The notes under the pieces were generated by a model. The model was given only the letters and a program-made list of their open reading frames with translations. It did not search any database and was not told where the DNA came from. Below are positions 19,101 through 28,381 of a DNA stretch of 64,000 nucleotides, one piece after another. This DNA comes from Agromyces ramosus (GTDB lineage Bacteria > Actinomycetota > Actinomycetes > Actinomycetales > Microbacteriaceae). Made by a program: the position numbers and the translations under genes. Numbering within the stretch: position 1 is the first letter of the stretch; each line of letters starts with the position of its first letter. The DNA lies in the NCBI RefSeq assembly GCF_030817175.1, contig NZ_JAUSYY010000001.1, forward strand, positions 744,001-808,000, written 5' to 3'.

Positions 19101-19167
19101 GGCGGTGGCCTCGAACGCCGTGCGCCGCGACGCCTCCCGACCCGCGAGGCCGGAGGAGGAGCGATGA
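16135..19167 (+). CDS. Large FtsX-like ABC permease (first of two)
   Basis: Membrane subunit of a MacB/LolE-type ABC system, 1010 residues. The N-terminal segment at about 15-38 anchors the protein, a large extracytoplasmic domain follows, then two FtsX blocks: about 280-400 ([25 protein letters not shown]-type loop with [10 protein letters not shown]) and the C-terminal block at about 870-1000 ([20 protein letters not shown], then [20 protein letters not shown]). Such proteins couple ATP use in the cytoplasm to movement of an outer domain. GTG 16135 follows GAGGAG. It is the first gene of a four-gene operon with ATGA overlaps. Cargo unknown; no binding protein or peptidase partner is present. 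Confidence 0.88.
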   Translation: MGSARTSFARAAARAGVLGSIAAVVFLLAGLGTAVVDSLAGASVGGLRSGLAAASGIDGAARWQIRLSSDPAAQADAAASVLDRMIVPHGASWSRSVETAPVDATGPAGPFGAVLLADDGVADRSQLVSGSWPTEPQAVADADGALPATLHAEAAAALGLEPGDLVELGGGGRLLVVGTWLPLDPNEPVWFGEPAVATGLVDDGAGPFLVPEEALLDVPAATDVRWTALVDAGTMTPEVARTLRAALPNVEPALRAQEAIGADGLSALGALDATLDRLLAGLGAVRAIAPLPVLLLAFAGFAALARLAALLGASRRGETVLLRARGASATRLTRDAAAEVLVLGVPAATLGAAAGLALLVLLRPGEARDVAIAWVAASVAVVGALVLVAGQAWRESRRPVVRGSGDEVGRMPRTLVAGGVVLVAVVAAVSLWQFRLYGSPLVPTVSGALEIDPIAVLAPVLVLLALSLAAVGLSRPIDLLLERAAAARPGLTPALPMRQLARRAALYASASLVSILAVAGLTLAAAFAGAWQDFDRAAAAVTTGGDVQVAFAGRDVVRGDDPFALGDPFAGVEGITASGPVYRGEIRIGSDRSTIVAAPVAQLPAIAPGTHAAADGGALAESAATAGVEIPGGAVALEYVARVAAPPRTPGTVSISAWLLGDGGAATRLPAGSFAVESGGGTGRFELPDAAGLRFLGLEATLTGAQGADDVRVSLGDVALDPATDPAPDLQLDGELTVSSADPSDRAPLAAGADIGLPVTLGSALAARIQARVGDEFSFRILSGGAEVDAVVADIVPAVPAAGGDGVLADLGALEQYAFSADAGVPQYGQRWLATSDPAVVAAELERDRQVAMTVTTRQLASSAMLIGPAVTALWAGAVGALVFALIAIIALVAALRTARLGEVSVLRVLGMPARAQARARLAELSVTLGTAVVVGVAVGLLTALVTARELARAAVAGAPEVLPVGFAVDWLPWATALVAFLVAAVTIGAVASNAVRRDASRPARPEEER

Positions 19168-21905
19168 GCGCCCGCCACCACTCCCGTCTCTCGACGGCCG
19201 GACTGCTCCGGCGCCAGTTCTTGGCCGGTCCGGGCGCCTCGATCATGCTCGCCCTGCTCGTGCTCGTCGGCGCACTGCTCGCCACCGCGGTGCCGCGCGC
19301 CGTCGCCGCGATGCACACGGCGGCGCTCGGCGTCGCCCTCGGCGACTTGCCCGCGAACGAGCTCGACCTCACGAGTGCCCTGCGGGCGACCCCCGAGATC
19401 GCCGCGTCGAACGGTGCCACGACCTTGCCTGACGACGTCGAGGCGGTCTGGGGCCATCAGGAGCAGCGCCTGCTCGACATCCGAGCCGGCATGCCGCAGC
19501 CGCTCCGCGGCATCACGGAGGCGCCGCTGTCGGTGCTCACGACCGGGCCGGCGCAGGTGTTCGTGCCCGGTGCCGCGCCGAGCGGGCCGGTGTTCCGGGT
19601 CCTGCCCGGGTTCGACCCGCGGCTGCGCGAGCACGTGACGCTGACGAGCGGCGAGTGGCCCGCCCCGGTCGACGAAGCCGTGCCCGGGGCCGCCGCCGTC
19701 GAGGTCGTGTTCACCGACGCGATCGCCGAGGGCATGCAGTGGGAGCTCGGCGAGGAACGGCGCCTGCCGGCAGGCAGCGGCGACCAGCAGGTGCGCCTCG
19801 TCGGCACCGTGTCGGCGGTCGATCCCGACGACGGCTTCTGGACCCACCTGCCGCTCGCGCTCGAACCGTCGATCCTCGGCATCGACCCGCCCGTGATCAC
19901 CGGTGTCGCCTTCGTCGACCCCGCCTCATGGCCGGCCTTCGTCGACGTACGCATGCCCGCGACCATGCACGCCTGGTTCCCGGCCGTCGGCGACCGCATC
20001 GAGGCCGACGAGACCCGCACCCTCATCGGGCAGCTCGACGAGTTCACCTCCCAGGTGCAGTCGCTCGGCGATGGCCCGCAGCAGTTCTCCGACCTGACGG
20101 TCGGCGAGGTGAGCTTCTCGAGCGGCCTCCGCGACGCGCTCATCGAGGCCGCCGCCGCCGCGAGCGCGAGCGATGCCGTGCTCGCGACGATCGCGTCGGG
20201 GCCGATCGGGGTCATGGTCGCCGTGCTCGTGCTCGGCGCCCGCGTCGTGTTCGAGCGGCGACGCACGGGCCTCGAGCTCGCCGCGGCCCGCGGCGCGTCA
20301 CCGGGCCAGCTCAGGGGCATCCTCGCCATCGAAGGCCTCGCGATCGGCGTTCCGGCTGCGCTCGTCGGCGGCATCGCGGGCACGGTCGCAATCGCCGCCG
20401 ACGCGGGCTGGGCCGGATGGGTCATCGCCGCCGTGTTCGCCCTCACGCCCGTGGTGCTGCTCGTCTCCCGGGCTCCGTCGCTGAGTCCGCTGCGGCGCGC
20501 CCGCGCCGACCTCGGCACAGCGGATCGCGACCGTTGGCGTTGGATCGTCGAGGCCCTCGTCGTCGTGCTCGCGACGGTCGCACTCGTGCTGCTCCTTCGT
20601 CGTGGGCTCGCGACCTCGGCCGTCGACACGGGCGTCGACCCGCTGCTGGCCGCGGTGCCGTTGCTGCTGTCGCTCGTCGCGTGCGTCGTGGTGCTCCGCC
20701 TCTACCCCGTGCCCCTCGCGGGATTCGTGCGCCGCGCCTCGCGGCGCCCGTCGCTCGTGCCGTTCCTCGGCTCCGCGCGGTCGCTCCGCGATCCCTCGGC
20801 GGGCCTCGTGCCCGTGCTCGCGGTCGTCGTCGGCGTCTCGGTCGCGGTCTTCTCCGCCGTGCTGCTCGGCACGGTGCAGTCGGGCGTCGAGCGCACCGCC
20901 GACGCCGAGGTCGGGGCGGATGCCTCGGTGTCGGGCACCCCGTTCACGCTCGAGCAGCAGGCGGCCTTCGCCGACGTGCCGGGCGTCGCCGCGACGGCGC
21001 CGGTCTACGCGACCACCGCGATCCGGGTGAGCATCGACGGGCGCAACCGCTCGACGACCCTCATCGTCGTCGATGTCGCCGAGATGCGGGCGGTGCAGGC
21101 GGGCCGCGTCGACGCGACGCCCCTGCCCGAAGTGCTCGCCGAGAGCGGCGACGACGGCGTCCCGGTGGTGCTCTCACGCGTCATCGCCTCGTCGATCGAG
21201 GGCGCCGACGAGGTCGAGATCGACGGCGAGGCGTTCGAGGCGATCGGCGTCGTCGACGGCTCGACCGCCTACCTCGACCGGGCCAGCTGGGTGCTCATGG
21301 ACCGAGCCAACGCCGAGCCGTTCACCGATACCCTCGTGCCGCGCGTCGTGCTCGTGCGGTTCGAGCCCGGGGCCGATGTCGCTCGGGTCACCGCCGAGCT
21401 CGCCGAGATCGCCGGACCCGATGCGCACGTCACGACGCCAGACGATCTCCGCACCGAGCTCCACGCCAGGCCCACGACCCGCGGACTCGTCGTCGCACTC
21501 ATCGCCGCGATCGTGCTCGCGAGCCTGCTCACCGCCCTCGCGATCGTGCTCACCCTCGTCGTCGGCAGGCCCGCGCGCGAACGCCTGCTGCCGCTGCTCA
21601 CGACGCTCGGACTCCCCCGTCGCGGCGAGCGTGCGCTCGTCGCCTGGGAGATCGGTCCGGTCGCCGTCGTCGCGCTCGTCGCGGGCGCCGTGCTCGGCGT
21701 GCTGCTGCCGCTCGTCGTGCTCCAGGGCGTCGACCTCCGCGCGTTCACGAGCGGTGACCACCAACCCGTGGTCACCTACGAGCCGTGGCTCATCGCCGCG
21801 GTGCTCGCCGGCTCGGTGCTCGTGACGGTCGTCGCGGCCGCCGCGGCCTCTCGCGTCGACGGTCGCGTGAACGTCGCGCGCGCGATGCGCAAGGAGGAGG
21901 AATGA
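19164..21905 (+). CDS. Large FtsX-like ABC permease (second of two)
   Basis: Second permease of the operon, 913 residues. N-terminal membrane segment at about 17-40 ([18 protein letters not shown]), large external domain (about 45-345), then FtsX membrane blocks with the typical loop [20 protein letters not shown] near 360-380 and a C-terminal block [20 protein letters not shown] with hydrophobic segments on both sides. The ATG at 19164 overlaps the preceding stop by four bases and follows GGAGGAG. Together with the first permease it could form a heterodimer served by the two ATPases downstream. Domain order matches the first gene, suggesting an old duplication. Confidence 0.88.
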   Translation: MSARHHSRLSTAGLLRRQFLAGPGASIMLALLVLVGALLATAVPRAVAAMHTAALGVALGDLPANELDLTSALRATPEIAASNGATTLPDDVEAVWGHQEQRLLDIRAGMPQPLRGITEAPLSVLTTGPAQVFVPGAAPSGPVFRVLPGFDPRLREHVTLTSGEWPAPVDEAVPGAAAVEVVFTDAIAEGMQWELGEERRLPAGSGDQQVRLVGTVSAVDPDDGFWTHLPLALEPSILGIDPPVITGVAFVDPASWPAFVDVRMPATMHAWFPAVGDRIEADETRTLIGQLDEFTSQVQSLGDGPQQFSDLTVGEVSFSSGLRDALIEAAAAASASDAVLATIASGPIGVMVAVLVLGARVVFERRRTGLELAAARGASPGQLRGILAIEGLAIGVPAALVGGIAGTVAIAADAGWAGWVIAAVFALTPVVLLVSRAPSLSPLRRARADLGTADRDRWRWIVEALVVVLATVALVLLLRRGLATSAVDTGVDPLLAAVPLLLSLVACVVVLRLYPVPLAGFVRRASRRPSLVPFLGSARSLRDPSAGLVPVLAVVVGVSVAVFSAVLLGTVQSGVERTADAEVGADASVSGTPFTLEQQAAFADVPGVAATAPVYATTAIRVSIDGRNRSTTLIVVDVAEMRAVQAGRVDATPLPEVLAESGDDGVPVVLSRVIASSIEGADEVEIDGEAFEAIGVVDGSTAYLDRASWVLMDRANAEPFTDTLVPRVVLVRFEPGADVARVTAELAEIAGPDAHVTTPDDLRTELHARPTTRGLVVALIAAIVLASLLTALAIVLTLVVGRPARERLLPLLTTLGLPRRGERALVAWEIGPVAVVALVAGAVLGVLLPLVVLQGVDLRAFTSGDHQPVVTYEPWLIAAVLAGSVLVTVVAAAAASRVDGRVNVARAMRKEEE

Positions 21906-22999
21906 TGAACCCCATGGCCAACGCCTCGAGTGAACCGCACATCCTCTGCGCCGACCTCGTGCGGATCTTCACCGCCGACGGCGTCGAGGTGCAGGCCCTG
22001 CAGGGGTTGAACCTCCGCGTCGACCCCGGTGAGATGGTCGCCGTCGTCGGCGCCTCCGGCTCGGGCAAGTCGACGCTGCTCACGATCCTGTCGGGGCTCG
22101 ACACCGCCACGGCCGGTGTCGCCCGCGTCGCGGGGCACGACCTGCTCGCGATGGGCTCCCGTGAGCGCGTCGCCTACCAGCGCCACACCGTCGGCTTCGT
22201 CTGGCAGCAGACGTCGCGCAACCTCCTCCCCTACCTCACGGCGGCCGAGAACGTCGCCCTCGCGATGAACGTCGCGGGCACGCTCCGCGGTGCGGCGCGC
22301 GCGGCACGAGTCGATGAGCTCCTCGAGCTGCTCGACGTGGGAGCCGAGCGCGACCGCCGTCCGGGTGAGCTCTCGGGCGGCCAGCAGCAGCGAGTGGCCA
22401 TCGCCGTCGCCCTCGCGAACTCGCCGCTCGTGCTGCTGGCCGACGAGCCCACGGGCGAGCTCGACGAGGCGACCTCCGTCGCCGTGCTCGAGGCGATGCG
22501 CGGCGTCAACGACGAGCTCGGGGTGACCACCCTCATCGTCACGCACGACCCGGCCGTCTCGGGCCACGTGCGCCGAACCGTGCAGATCCGCGACGGTCGC
22601 ACGTCCACCGAGGTGCTGCGCTCCACCCGCGTCGACGAGCACGGTGAAGAGCAGCACGTGGCCGAGGAGTTCGCGGTGCTCGATCGCGTCGGCCGGCTGC
22701 AGCTGCCGCACGACTTCATGCAGACCCTCGAGCTGCGTGACCGCGTGCGGCTCGCGCTCGAGCCCGATCACGTCGGCGTGTGGCCGGGCCACGAAGGGCG
22801 AGCGGATGTCCCGGCGGCCACGGTCCCGCCGGCTCCCGCGGCTCCCACGGCGTCTCCCGACGCACCCGCCGCGCCGTCGCCGGCCCGCCCGGCTGCCGCC
22901 GCCGCGCCGCGCCGGCCGCGTCACGTCGCCGAACCGGAAGCCGCAGCATCCGGCCCCGCGGCATCCGGCCCCGCACCCGAGCAGGAGGAGGAACGATGA
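21902..22999 (+). CDS. ABC transporter ATPase (MacB/LolD type) with Pro/Ala-rich tail
   Basis: ATP-binding subunit of the FtsX operon, 365 residues. The ATPase core occupies about 10-235: Walker A GASGSGKST, Q-loop region VGFVWQQTSRNLLPYLT, signature LSGGQQQR, Walker B VLLADEPTGELD and switch His in VTHD. After it come about 130 extra residues, the last 75 rich in Pro and Ala (PAAPTASPDAPAAPSP and similar) ending in EQEEER, so probably disordered. The start ATG 21902 overlaps the preceding stop; a second ATG follows directly at 21905. Such an extension is not typical of LolD-type ATPases and may interact with a partner. Confidence 0.9.
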   Translation: MMNPMANASSEPHILCADLVRIFTADGVEVQALQGLNLRVDPGEMVAVVGASGSGKSTLLTILSGLDTATAGVARVAGHDLLAMGSRERVAYQRHTVGFVWQQTSRNLLPYLTAAENVALAMNVAGTLRGAARAARVDELLELLDVGAERDRRPGELSGGQQQRVAIAVALANSPLVLLADEPTGELDEATSVAVLEAMRGVNDELGVTTLIVTHDPAVSGHVRRTVQIRDGRTSTEVLRSTRVDEHGEEQHVAEEFAVLDRVGRLQLPHDFMQTLELRDRVRLALEPDHVGVWPGHEGRADVPAATVPPAPAAPTASPDAPAAPSPARPAAAAAPRRPRHVAEPEAAASGPAASGPAPEQEEER

Positions 23000-23694
23000 C
23001 GACGCTCCGCGCCGAATCCGTCAGTCGCGTGTTCGAGAGCCGGGCGGGCGCGGTGCACGCCGTCGCCGACGTCTCGCTCGAGGTTCGCCCCGGCGAGCTC
23101 CTCGTCGTCACCGGGCCCTCCGGCGCGGGCAAGACGACGCTGCTGAACCTCCTCGGCGGCCTCGACCGGCCGACGTCGGGGCGGGTCTTCCTCGGCGACG
23201 ACGAGCTCTCGGCGCTCGGCGAAGACGCTCTCGCGGCGGTGCGGCGCGACCGGCTCGGCTACGTGTTCCAGTCGTTCGGCCTCATCCCGGTGCTCTCGGC
23301 CGCCGAGAACATCGAGGTGCCGCTGCGGTTGCAGCGCATGGCACCCGCCGAGCGCGATGCGCGCGTCGCGGAGGCGCTCGAGCTCGTGGGCCTCTCAGGG
23401 CATGCGGCCCAGCGGCCCTACGAGCTCTCGGGTGGACAGCAGCAGCGCGTGGGCATCGCCCGCGCGCTCGCGGCGCGGCCGCAGCTGCTGCTCGCCGACG
23501 AGCCGACGGGCCAGCTCGACAGCGGCACCGCCGCGACCGTCATGGACCTCATCGGTGAGCTCGTGCACGCACGAGGGGTCGCGGCCGTGGTGACCACGCA
23601 TGACGCCGCGCTCGTGAGCCGCGCCGATCGCGTGCTCGAGCTGCACGACGGTCGGGCGGTGTCGCTCAGCGAACCCGCACCGACAGGCACGTGA
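22996..23694 (+). CDS. ABC transporter ATPase (MacB/LolD type)
   Basis: Second ATPase of the operon, 232 residues, normal length for the family. Walker A GPSGAGKTT, Q-loop YVFQSFGLIPVLSAAENIEV, signature LSGGQQQR, Walker B LLLADEPTGQLD, switch His in TTHD. The ATG overlaps the upstream stop by four bases and follows GGAGGAGGAAC. The last 29 bases overlap the end of the dimethylargininase gene on the other strand. One ATPase per permease, or a mixed dimer, are both possible. Confidence 0.93.
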   Translation: MTTLRAESVSRVFESRAGAVHAVADVSLEVRPGELLVVTGPSGAGKTTLLNLLGGLDRPTSGRVFLGDDELSALGEDALAAVRRDRLGYVFQSFGLIPVLSAAENIEVPLRLQRMAPAERDARVAEALELVGLSGHAAQRPYELSGGQQQRVGIARALAARPQLLLADEPTGQLDSGTAATVMDLIGELVHARGVAAVVTTHDAALVSRADRVLELHDGRAVSLSEPAPTGT

Positions 23695-24922
23695 CGCAGC
23701 CCTCGAGCTTCTCGAACTCGCTGATGTCGACCGTGACCACGCGGTAGCCGAGTCCGGCGATCATCGCCGCCGTCTCAGGCGCCGACGACGACATGAGCAG
23801 CGAGCCCGCCGACAGCTCGACGACGGCGACCCCCTCGGGCTCGGGCACGGGCAGGAACCTCGGGAACAGGCTGACCGCGTCGAGCAGCGCGGGGTCGCCG
23901 ATGATCGTGCCGTCGGGCAGCGCCGTCGCCGCGCTCTTCAGGTGCAGCGCCTTCGTGTGCGGCACCGCGACCACGGCGTAGCCGTGCGGGGTGAGCAGCG
24001 ACCGCAGCTGGTGGATGCCCTCGGCGTTCGTGCGCGACGACGCGCCCACGTAGACGGTGGAGCCCACCTTCAGCACGTCGCCGCCGTCGAGGGTGCCCGG
24101 CCGTTCGATGCGCTCGATCGTGAGGCCGGGGATGCCGCGGACGGTGCGTTCGACGGCCTCGACCTCGTCGCGCCGCGACTCGGCACCGGGGCTCGTGAGC
24201 ACGGCGAGGTCGCCGAACATCACGACCGTGTCCTCGACGAACACCGAATCCGCCAGCTCGGGCGCGGCGTCGACCTCGATGGTCTCCCACCCCTCGGCGA
24301 CGAGCGCGGCGCAGTAGTTGTCCCACTGCTCGTCGGCGAGTGCCGTGTCGACGACCTGCCGTTCGAGATGCGTGAGCTGTCCGTCGGCGAGGTTCGAAGC
24401 CGGGATGCGCACGAGTGCGATGCGTCGAGGTGCGCGCCGGGGCGCATAGCCGAGGATGCCGCGGAACACACGCGGCGCGAGGAACACCTCGCCGGCGATG
24501 ACGGCGAGGATGAAGACGAGGTTGAGGCTCACGAGGGAGCCGAGCACGAAGAGGACCAACGGCCCGCTGAACGGGTTGCCGATCGCGCTCGCCGTCGCAG
24601 TGGTGGCGATCAGTGCGGCGAGGCACGCCGAGGCGAAGCCGGCGATGAGCGCGAGGAACCACGCGCGCGTGGCGCCGACCGAGTTCGCGACGGCGAGCAG
24701 CACGAACGCGATGAGGGCGGCGAGCGAGAAGTGGCCGAAGACCTGGCCGACGACCTGCGGCGACTGGTTGCCGCCGATGAAGAACGCGAGCACCGCGACG
24801 AGGAGCGCGAGGACCGCGACGGCGGCCGCGGATGCGAGCACCGCCAGCGCCCGCCGCCCCGGGGTGACGGCCGGTGTGAACCGGGCGGGGGTGGGCGGGA
24901 GCGTGGCGGCGGGGGTCGTCAT
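23666..24922 (-). CDS. Dimethylargininase-like amidinohydrolase with N-terminal membrane domain
   Basis: Predicted hydrolase turning methylated arginine into citrulline and a methylamine, or a close relative. The 418-residue protein has two parts: residues about 25-150 with four hydrophobic segments (VLASAAAVAVLALLVAVLAF, SLAALIAFVLLAVANSV, WFLALIAGFASACLAALI, PLVLFVLGSLVSLNLVFILA), then a DDAH/amidinotransferase domain from about 165. Seen in the latter are SVFVEDTVVMFGD (acidic pair), catalytic His in TKALHLKSAATALPDG and nucleophile Cys412 in EGCVTCLSV near the C-terminus. The membrane part is unusual for DDAH, which is normally about 260-290 residues. It follows the Leu/Val dehydrogenase gene by 30 bases in the same direction. 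A different amidine substrate is possible. Confidence 0.82.
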   Translation of the reverse strand: MTTPAATLPPTPARFTPAVTPGRRALAVLASAAAVAVLALLVAVLAFFIGGNQSPQVVGQVFGHFSLAALIAFVLLAVANSVGATRAWFLALIAGFASACLAALIATTATASAIGNPFSGPLVLFVLGSLVSLNLVFILAVIAGEVFLAPRVFRGILGYAPRRAPRRIALVRIPASNLADGQLTHLERQVVDTALADEQWDNYCAALVAEGWETIEVDAAPELADSVFVEDTVVMFGDLAVLTSPGAESRRDEVEAVERTVRGIPGLTIERIERPGTLDGGDVLKVGSTVYVGASSRTNAEGIHQLRSLLTPHGYAVVAVPHTKALHLKSAATALPDGTIIGDPALLDAVSLFPRFLPVPEPEGVAVVELSAGSLLMSSSAPETAAMIAGLGYRVVTVDISEFEKLEGCVTCLSVRVR

Positions 24923-24952
24923 GGCACGAGCCTACTGGCCCGCGCCGGGCCG

Positions 24953-26047
24953 TCAGCGCGCCGCGTCGAGCCGCGTTCGAGCGAGCTGCTCGGCCGCTTC
25001 GAGCGTCGTCGATCCGCTCGCGTCGGCGCTGCGCAGCACCGAGGCGACGGTGTCGCCGATGCCCGCGATGCGAGCGTCGAGCGCGGCCTGGTCGGCGCCG
25101 GGAGCGCTCGCGACGTCGAGGTAGATGACGCCGCCGGCGTTCGCCAAGAAGTCGGGGGCCCAGACGATGCCGCGACCCTTGAGCATGTCGGCGACGTCGC
25201 GTGAGGCGAGCTGGTTGTTGGCGGCGCCGACGACCGCGCGCACGCGCAGTTCGCGCACGACGGAGGGCGTGAGCACGCCGCCGAGGCCGCACGGCACGAA
25301 GACGTCGGCGTCGACGAGGTGCGCGTCGGCGGGGTCGACCCAGGCCGCGCCGAGCTCGTCGGCGAGGGCGCGCTTGGACTCCGCGACATCCGTGACGGTG
25401 AGGCGGGCGCCGGATGCCGCGAGGCTCCGTGCGAGGCGCCCGCCGACCTGTCCGAGGCCCGCGATCACGAAGTGCCGCCCGGTGGCCTCGCTCGAGCCGA
25501 AGACGTGGCCGAGGGTGGCGAGGATCGAGGCGTGGACGCCCGCGGCCGTGGCATCCGCCGGCTCGCCGACGCCGCCCTGCTCGGGCGGGAGTCCGCAGAC
25601 GTGCTCGGTGCGCTCGTGCACGACGGCCATGAGCTCGGCGCTCGTGCCGACGTCTTCGGCGGTCATGTAGGCGCCGCCGAGCGACTCGACGGCGTCGCCG
25701 AGGTCGAGCATGGCATCGCGGGTGCGCGCCTCGTCGAGCGTCACGCCCGCGGGAATCGCGATCACCGACTTGCCGCCGCCGCGAGCGAGGCCGGCGGCGG
25801 CGTTCTTCAGGGTCATCGCCTGCGAGAGGCGGAGGGCGTCGGCGAGGGCGTCGGTCCAGTGGCCGTAGCGCCAGAGGCGGGCACCGCCGAGTGCCTGGCC
25901 GAGGCGGGTCGAGTGCACGGCCACGACGATGGTGAGGCCGGAACGGGGGCCGCGGGTGATGAGCACTCGTTCGTGCTCGGGCGCCTCGATCGGCAGAGCT
26001 GCGCTGACCTCGGCTGCGCGGGTGGCCGGGGCGTGGGTGATCGTCAT
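24953..26047 (-). CDS. Leucine/valine dehydrogenase (Glu/Leu/Phe/Val family)
   Basis: NAD-dependent oxidative deaminase that converts branched-chain amino acids to 2-oxo acids, first step of their catabolism. 364 residues, the same length as Streptomyces valine dehydrogenase. Catalytic Lys lies in LARGGGKSVIAIP (about residue 88), acidic active-site region in YMTAEDVGTSAELM, and a Rossmann domain with IAGLGQVGGRLARSL; DFLANAGGVIYLD is a family hallmark. ATG 26047 is preceded by AAGGAGAAC, which rules out the longer frame to 26374. Likely first gene of a two-gene unit with the dimethylargininase. Leu versus Val preference cannot be decided. Confidence 0.92.
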   Translation of the reverse strand: MTITHAPATRAAEVSAALPIEAPEHERVLITRGPRSGLTIVVAVHSTRLGQALGGARLWRYGHWTDALADALRLSQAMTLKNAAAGLARGGGKSVIAIPAGVTLDEARTRDAMLDLGDAVESLGGAYMTAEDVGTSAELMAVVHERTEHVCGLPPEQGGVGEPADATAAGVHASILATLGHVFGSSEATGRHFVIAGLGQVGGRLARSLAASGARLTVTDVAESKRALADELGAAWVDPADAHLVDADVFVPCGLGGVLTPSVVRELRVRAVVGAANNQLASRDVADMLKGRGIVWAPDFLANAGGVIYLDVASAPGADQAALDARIAGIGDTVASVLRSADASGSTTLEAAEQLARTRLDAAR

Positions 26048-26171
26048 CGATCGTTCTCCTTGAGTCATCCGCTTCGTGGGCGGAACCGTGCCCGCGCCTC
26101 GTGAGCGCAGGTTCACTTCAAGGGTACCTCCGAGCGTATCCGGCCGCGCGCATGGAGAGCCGGCGCTGGCC

Positions 26172-27782
26172 TCAGTGGAAGAAGTGCCGCTCGCCCGTGA
26201 AGTACATCGTGACGCCCGCCGCGCGAGCCGCCTCGACGACCTCCTCGTCGCGAACCGAGCCACCGGGCTGCACGACCGCGCGCACCCCACCGTCGATGAG
26301 CAGCTGCAGCCCGTCGGCGAACGGGAAGAAGGCGTCGGATGCCGCGACCGACCCCGCGGCCCGCTCGCCGGCACGCTCGACGGCGAGCTTGCACGAGTCG
26401 ACGCGGTTGACCTGGCCCATGCCCACGCCGACCGAAGCCCCGCCGGAGGCGAGCAGGATCGCGTTCGACTTCACGGCCCGGCACGCCCGCCACGCGAACT
26501 CGAGATCGGCGAGGGTCGCCGCGTCGGCGGGGGCACCGGCGGCGAGGGTCCACTCGGCCGCGGGCGTGAAGTGTCGGTCGGCCTGCTGCAGGAGCATGCC
26601 GCCCGAGACCTGGCGGAGCTCGACGACCGTGGGCGTGAACCCCTCGGGCAGCGTGAGCAACCGCACGTTCTTCTTCTTCGTGAGCAGCTCGAGCGCATCG
26701 TCGTCGAAGGCGGGGGCGACGAGCACCTCGGTGAAGATGCCCGAGACCGCCTCGGCCATGGCGAGGGTCACGGTGCGGTTCGCCGCGATCACGCCGCCGA
26801 ATGCCGAGACCGGGTCGCACTCGTGCGCTCGCAGGTGCGCGTCGGCGATGGGGTCGGATGCCCCCGGCGACGCCACCGCGATGCCGCACGGATTCGCGTG
26901 CTTGATGATCGCGACGGCGGGCTCATCGAAGTCGAATGCACTGCGCACCGCGGCATCCGCATCGACGTAGTTGTTGTACGACATCTCCTTGCCGTGCAGC
27001 TGCACCGCCTGCGCGATGCCCGGGCGCCCGCCCTGCGAGGCGTAGAGCGCCGCCCGCTGGTGCGAGTTCTCGCCGTAGCGGAGGTCGCTGTCTTTCGTCC
27101 AGCTGCCTCCGACCCATGCGGGGAACGGCGACTGTTCGACCGGCTGGTCGGGCGCGACGACACTGCCGATCCACGAGGCGACCGCGATGTCGTAGGCGGC
27201 CGTGTGCCGGAACGCCTCGCGCGCGAGCTCGCGGCGCTGGGCGAGCGTCGTGCCGCCCGCGGCCACCGCGGCGATGACCTCGTCGTAGCGATCGGGCGAG
27301 ACGACGACGGCGACGTTCGCGTGGTTCTTCGCCGACGCGCGCACCATCGCGGGACCGCCGATGTCGATCTGCTCGACGACGACCTCGGCGTCGGCGCCCG
27401 CGGCGACCGTCTCGGTGAACGGGTAGAGGTTGACGACGACGAGCTCGTAGGGCTTGATGCCGAGTTCGGCGAGCTGCGTCTCGTGGCTCTCGAGCCGCAG
27501 GTCGGCGAGGAGGCCGGAGTGCACTCCCGGATGCAGCGTACGCACACGCCCGTCGAGGTGCTCGGCGTACCCGGTGACCTCGGAGACCTGGGTGACCGGA
27601 AGGCCGGCGTCGGCGATGACCGCGCCGGTGCCGCCCGTCGAGACGATCTCGACGCCGGCGCCCGCGAGTGCGGTCGCGAGCTCGACGAGGCCGCGCTTGT
27701 CGCTCACGGCGACGAGCGCCCGGCGCACGGGGATCACGTCGCGGTCGCGGTAGAGGCTCGGGTCGTGCTGGGGGCCGCTCAT
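26172..27782 (-). CDS. purH: Bifunctional AICAR transformylase/IMP cyclohydrolase
   Basis: Last two steps of purine synthesis, from AICAR through FAICAR to IMP, cytosolic. 536 residues: MGS-like cyclohydrolase domain at about 18-160 ([40 protein letters not shown]), then the transformylase domain with the Lys-His active-site region [15 protein letters not shown] and [14 protein letters not shown], and the terminal [17 protein letters not shown] 27782 overlaps the purN stop by four bases. Expected partner genes elsewhere; the purN-purH pair next to a DUF6350 membrane protein is a conserved actinobacterial order. Confidence 0.97.
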   Translation of the reverse strand: MSGPQHDPSLYRDRDVIPVRRALVAVSDKRGLVELATALAGAGVEIVSTGGTGAVIADAGLPVTQVSEVTGYAEHLDGRVRTLHPGVHSGLLADLRLESHETQLAELGIKPYELVVVNLYPFTETVAAGADAEVVVEQIDIGGPAMVRASAKNHANVAVVVSPDRYDEVIAAVAAGGTTLAQRRELAREAFRHTAAYDIAVASWIGSVVAPDQPVEQSPFPAWVGGSWTKDSDLRYGENSHQRAALYASQGGRPGIAQAVQLHGKEMSYNNYVDADAAVRSAFDFDEPAVAIIKHANPCGIAVASPGASDPIADAHLRAHECDPVSAFGGVIAANRTVTLAMAEAVSGIFTEVLVAPAFDDDALELLTKKKNVRLLTLPEGFTPTVVELRQVSGGMLLQQADRHFTPAAEWTLAAGAPADAATLADLEFAWRACRAVKSNAILLASGGASVGVGMGQVNRVDSCKLAVERAGERAAGSVAASDAFFPFADGLQLLIDGGVRAVVQPGGSVRDEEVVEAARAAGVTMYFTGERHFFH

Positions 27783-28372
27783 GATCGTGCCAGTTCCTTC
27801 AGGTCGAGGTGTGCGTTGGCGATGTCGAGCACGGCCTGGATGAGCAGGCGCCGCTCGACGGGCTTGATGCGGTCGTGGAGGCTCGACTCGGTGTCACCCG
27901 GCAGCACCGGGATGCGCTCCTGCGCGATGATCGGCCCGCCGTCGACGCTGTTGTCGACGACGATGAGGCTCGCGCCGGTCTCGGTCACGCCCGCGGCGAG
28001 CGCGTCGCGCACCCCGTGGGCGCCCGGGAACTCGGGCAGGTACGCGGGATGCGTGTTGATGAGGTGCGGCGAGAAGGCGTCGACGACGGTCGGCGGCACG
28101 AGCCGCATGAGCCCGGAGAGCACGACGAGGTCGGGCTCCCACTGCCGCACCTGCTCGATGAGCGCGGCGCCCCACGCCTCGCGGTCGGGGTAGGCCGTGA
28201 ACGGCACGGTGAAGGTCGGCACGCCGAACTGCTCGCCGAGGAGCAGCCCGTCGGCCTCGCGGTCGGCGCCGATCGCCACGACCCGCGCCGGGAATTCGGC
28301 GTCTTCGGCGGCTTCGAGCAGAGCTCGGAGGTTCGAGCCTGTGCCCGAGATCAGGACGACGAGCTTCAGCAC
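27779..28372 (-). CDS. purN: Phosphoribosylglycinamide formyltransferase
   Basis: Transfers formyl from 10-formyl-THF to GAR, third step of purine synthesis. 197 residues, typical length. Recognisable: [17 protein letters not shown] at the N-terminus (phosphoribosyl binding), [10 protein letters not shown], the catalytic set [20 protein letters not shown] (Asn, His) and the [10 protein letters not shown] motif with catalytic Asp. The GTG start at 28372 has only a weak AAGG upstream; it is nine bases from the end of the DUF6350 gene, so translational coupling is likely. Confidence 0.96.
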   Translation of the reverse strand: MLKLVVLISGTGSNLRALLEAAEDAEFPARVVAIGADREADGLLLGEQFGVPTFTVPFTAYPDREAWGAALIEQVRQWEPDLVVLSGLMRLVPPTVVDAFSPHLINTHPAYLPEFPGAHGVRDALAAGVTETGASLIVVDNSVDGGPIIAQERIPVLPGDTESSLHDRIKPVERRLLIQAVLDIANAHLDLKELARS

Positions 28373-28381
28373 CCTTCGAGC

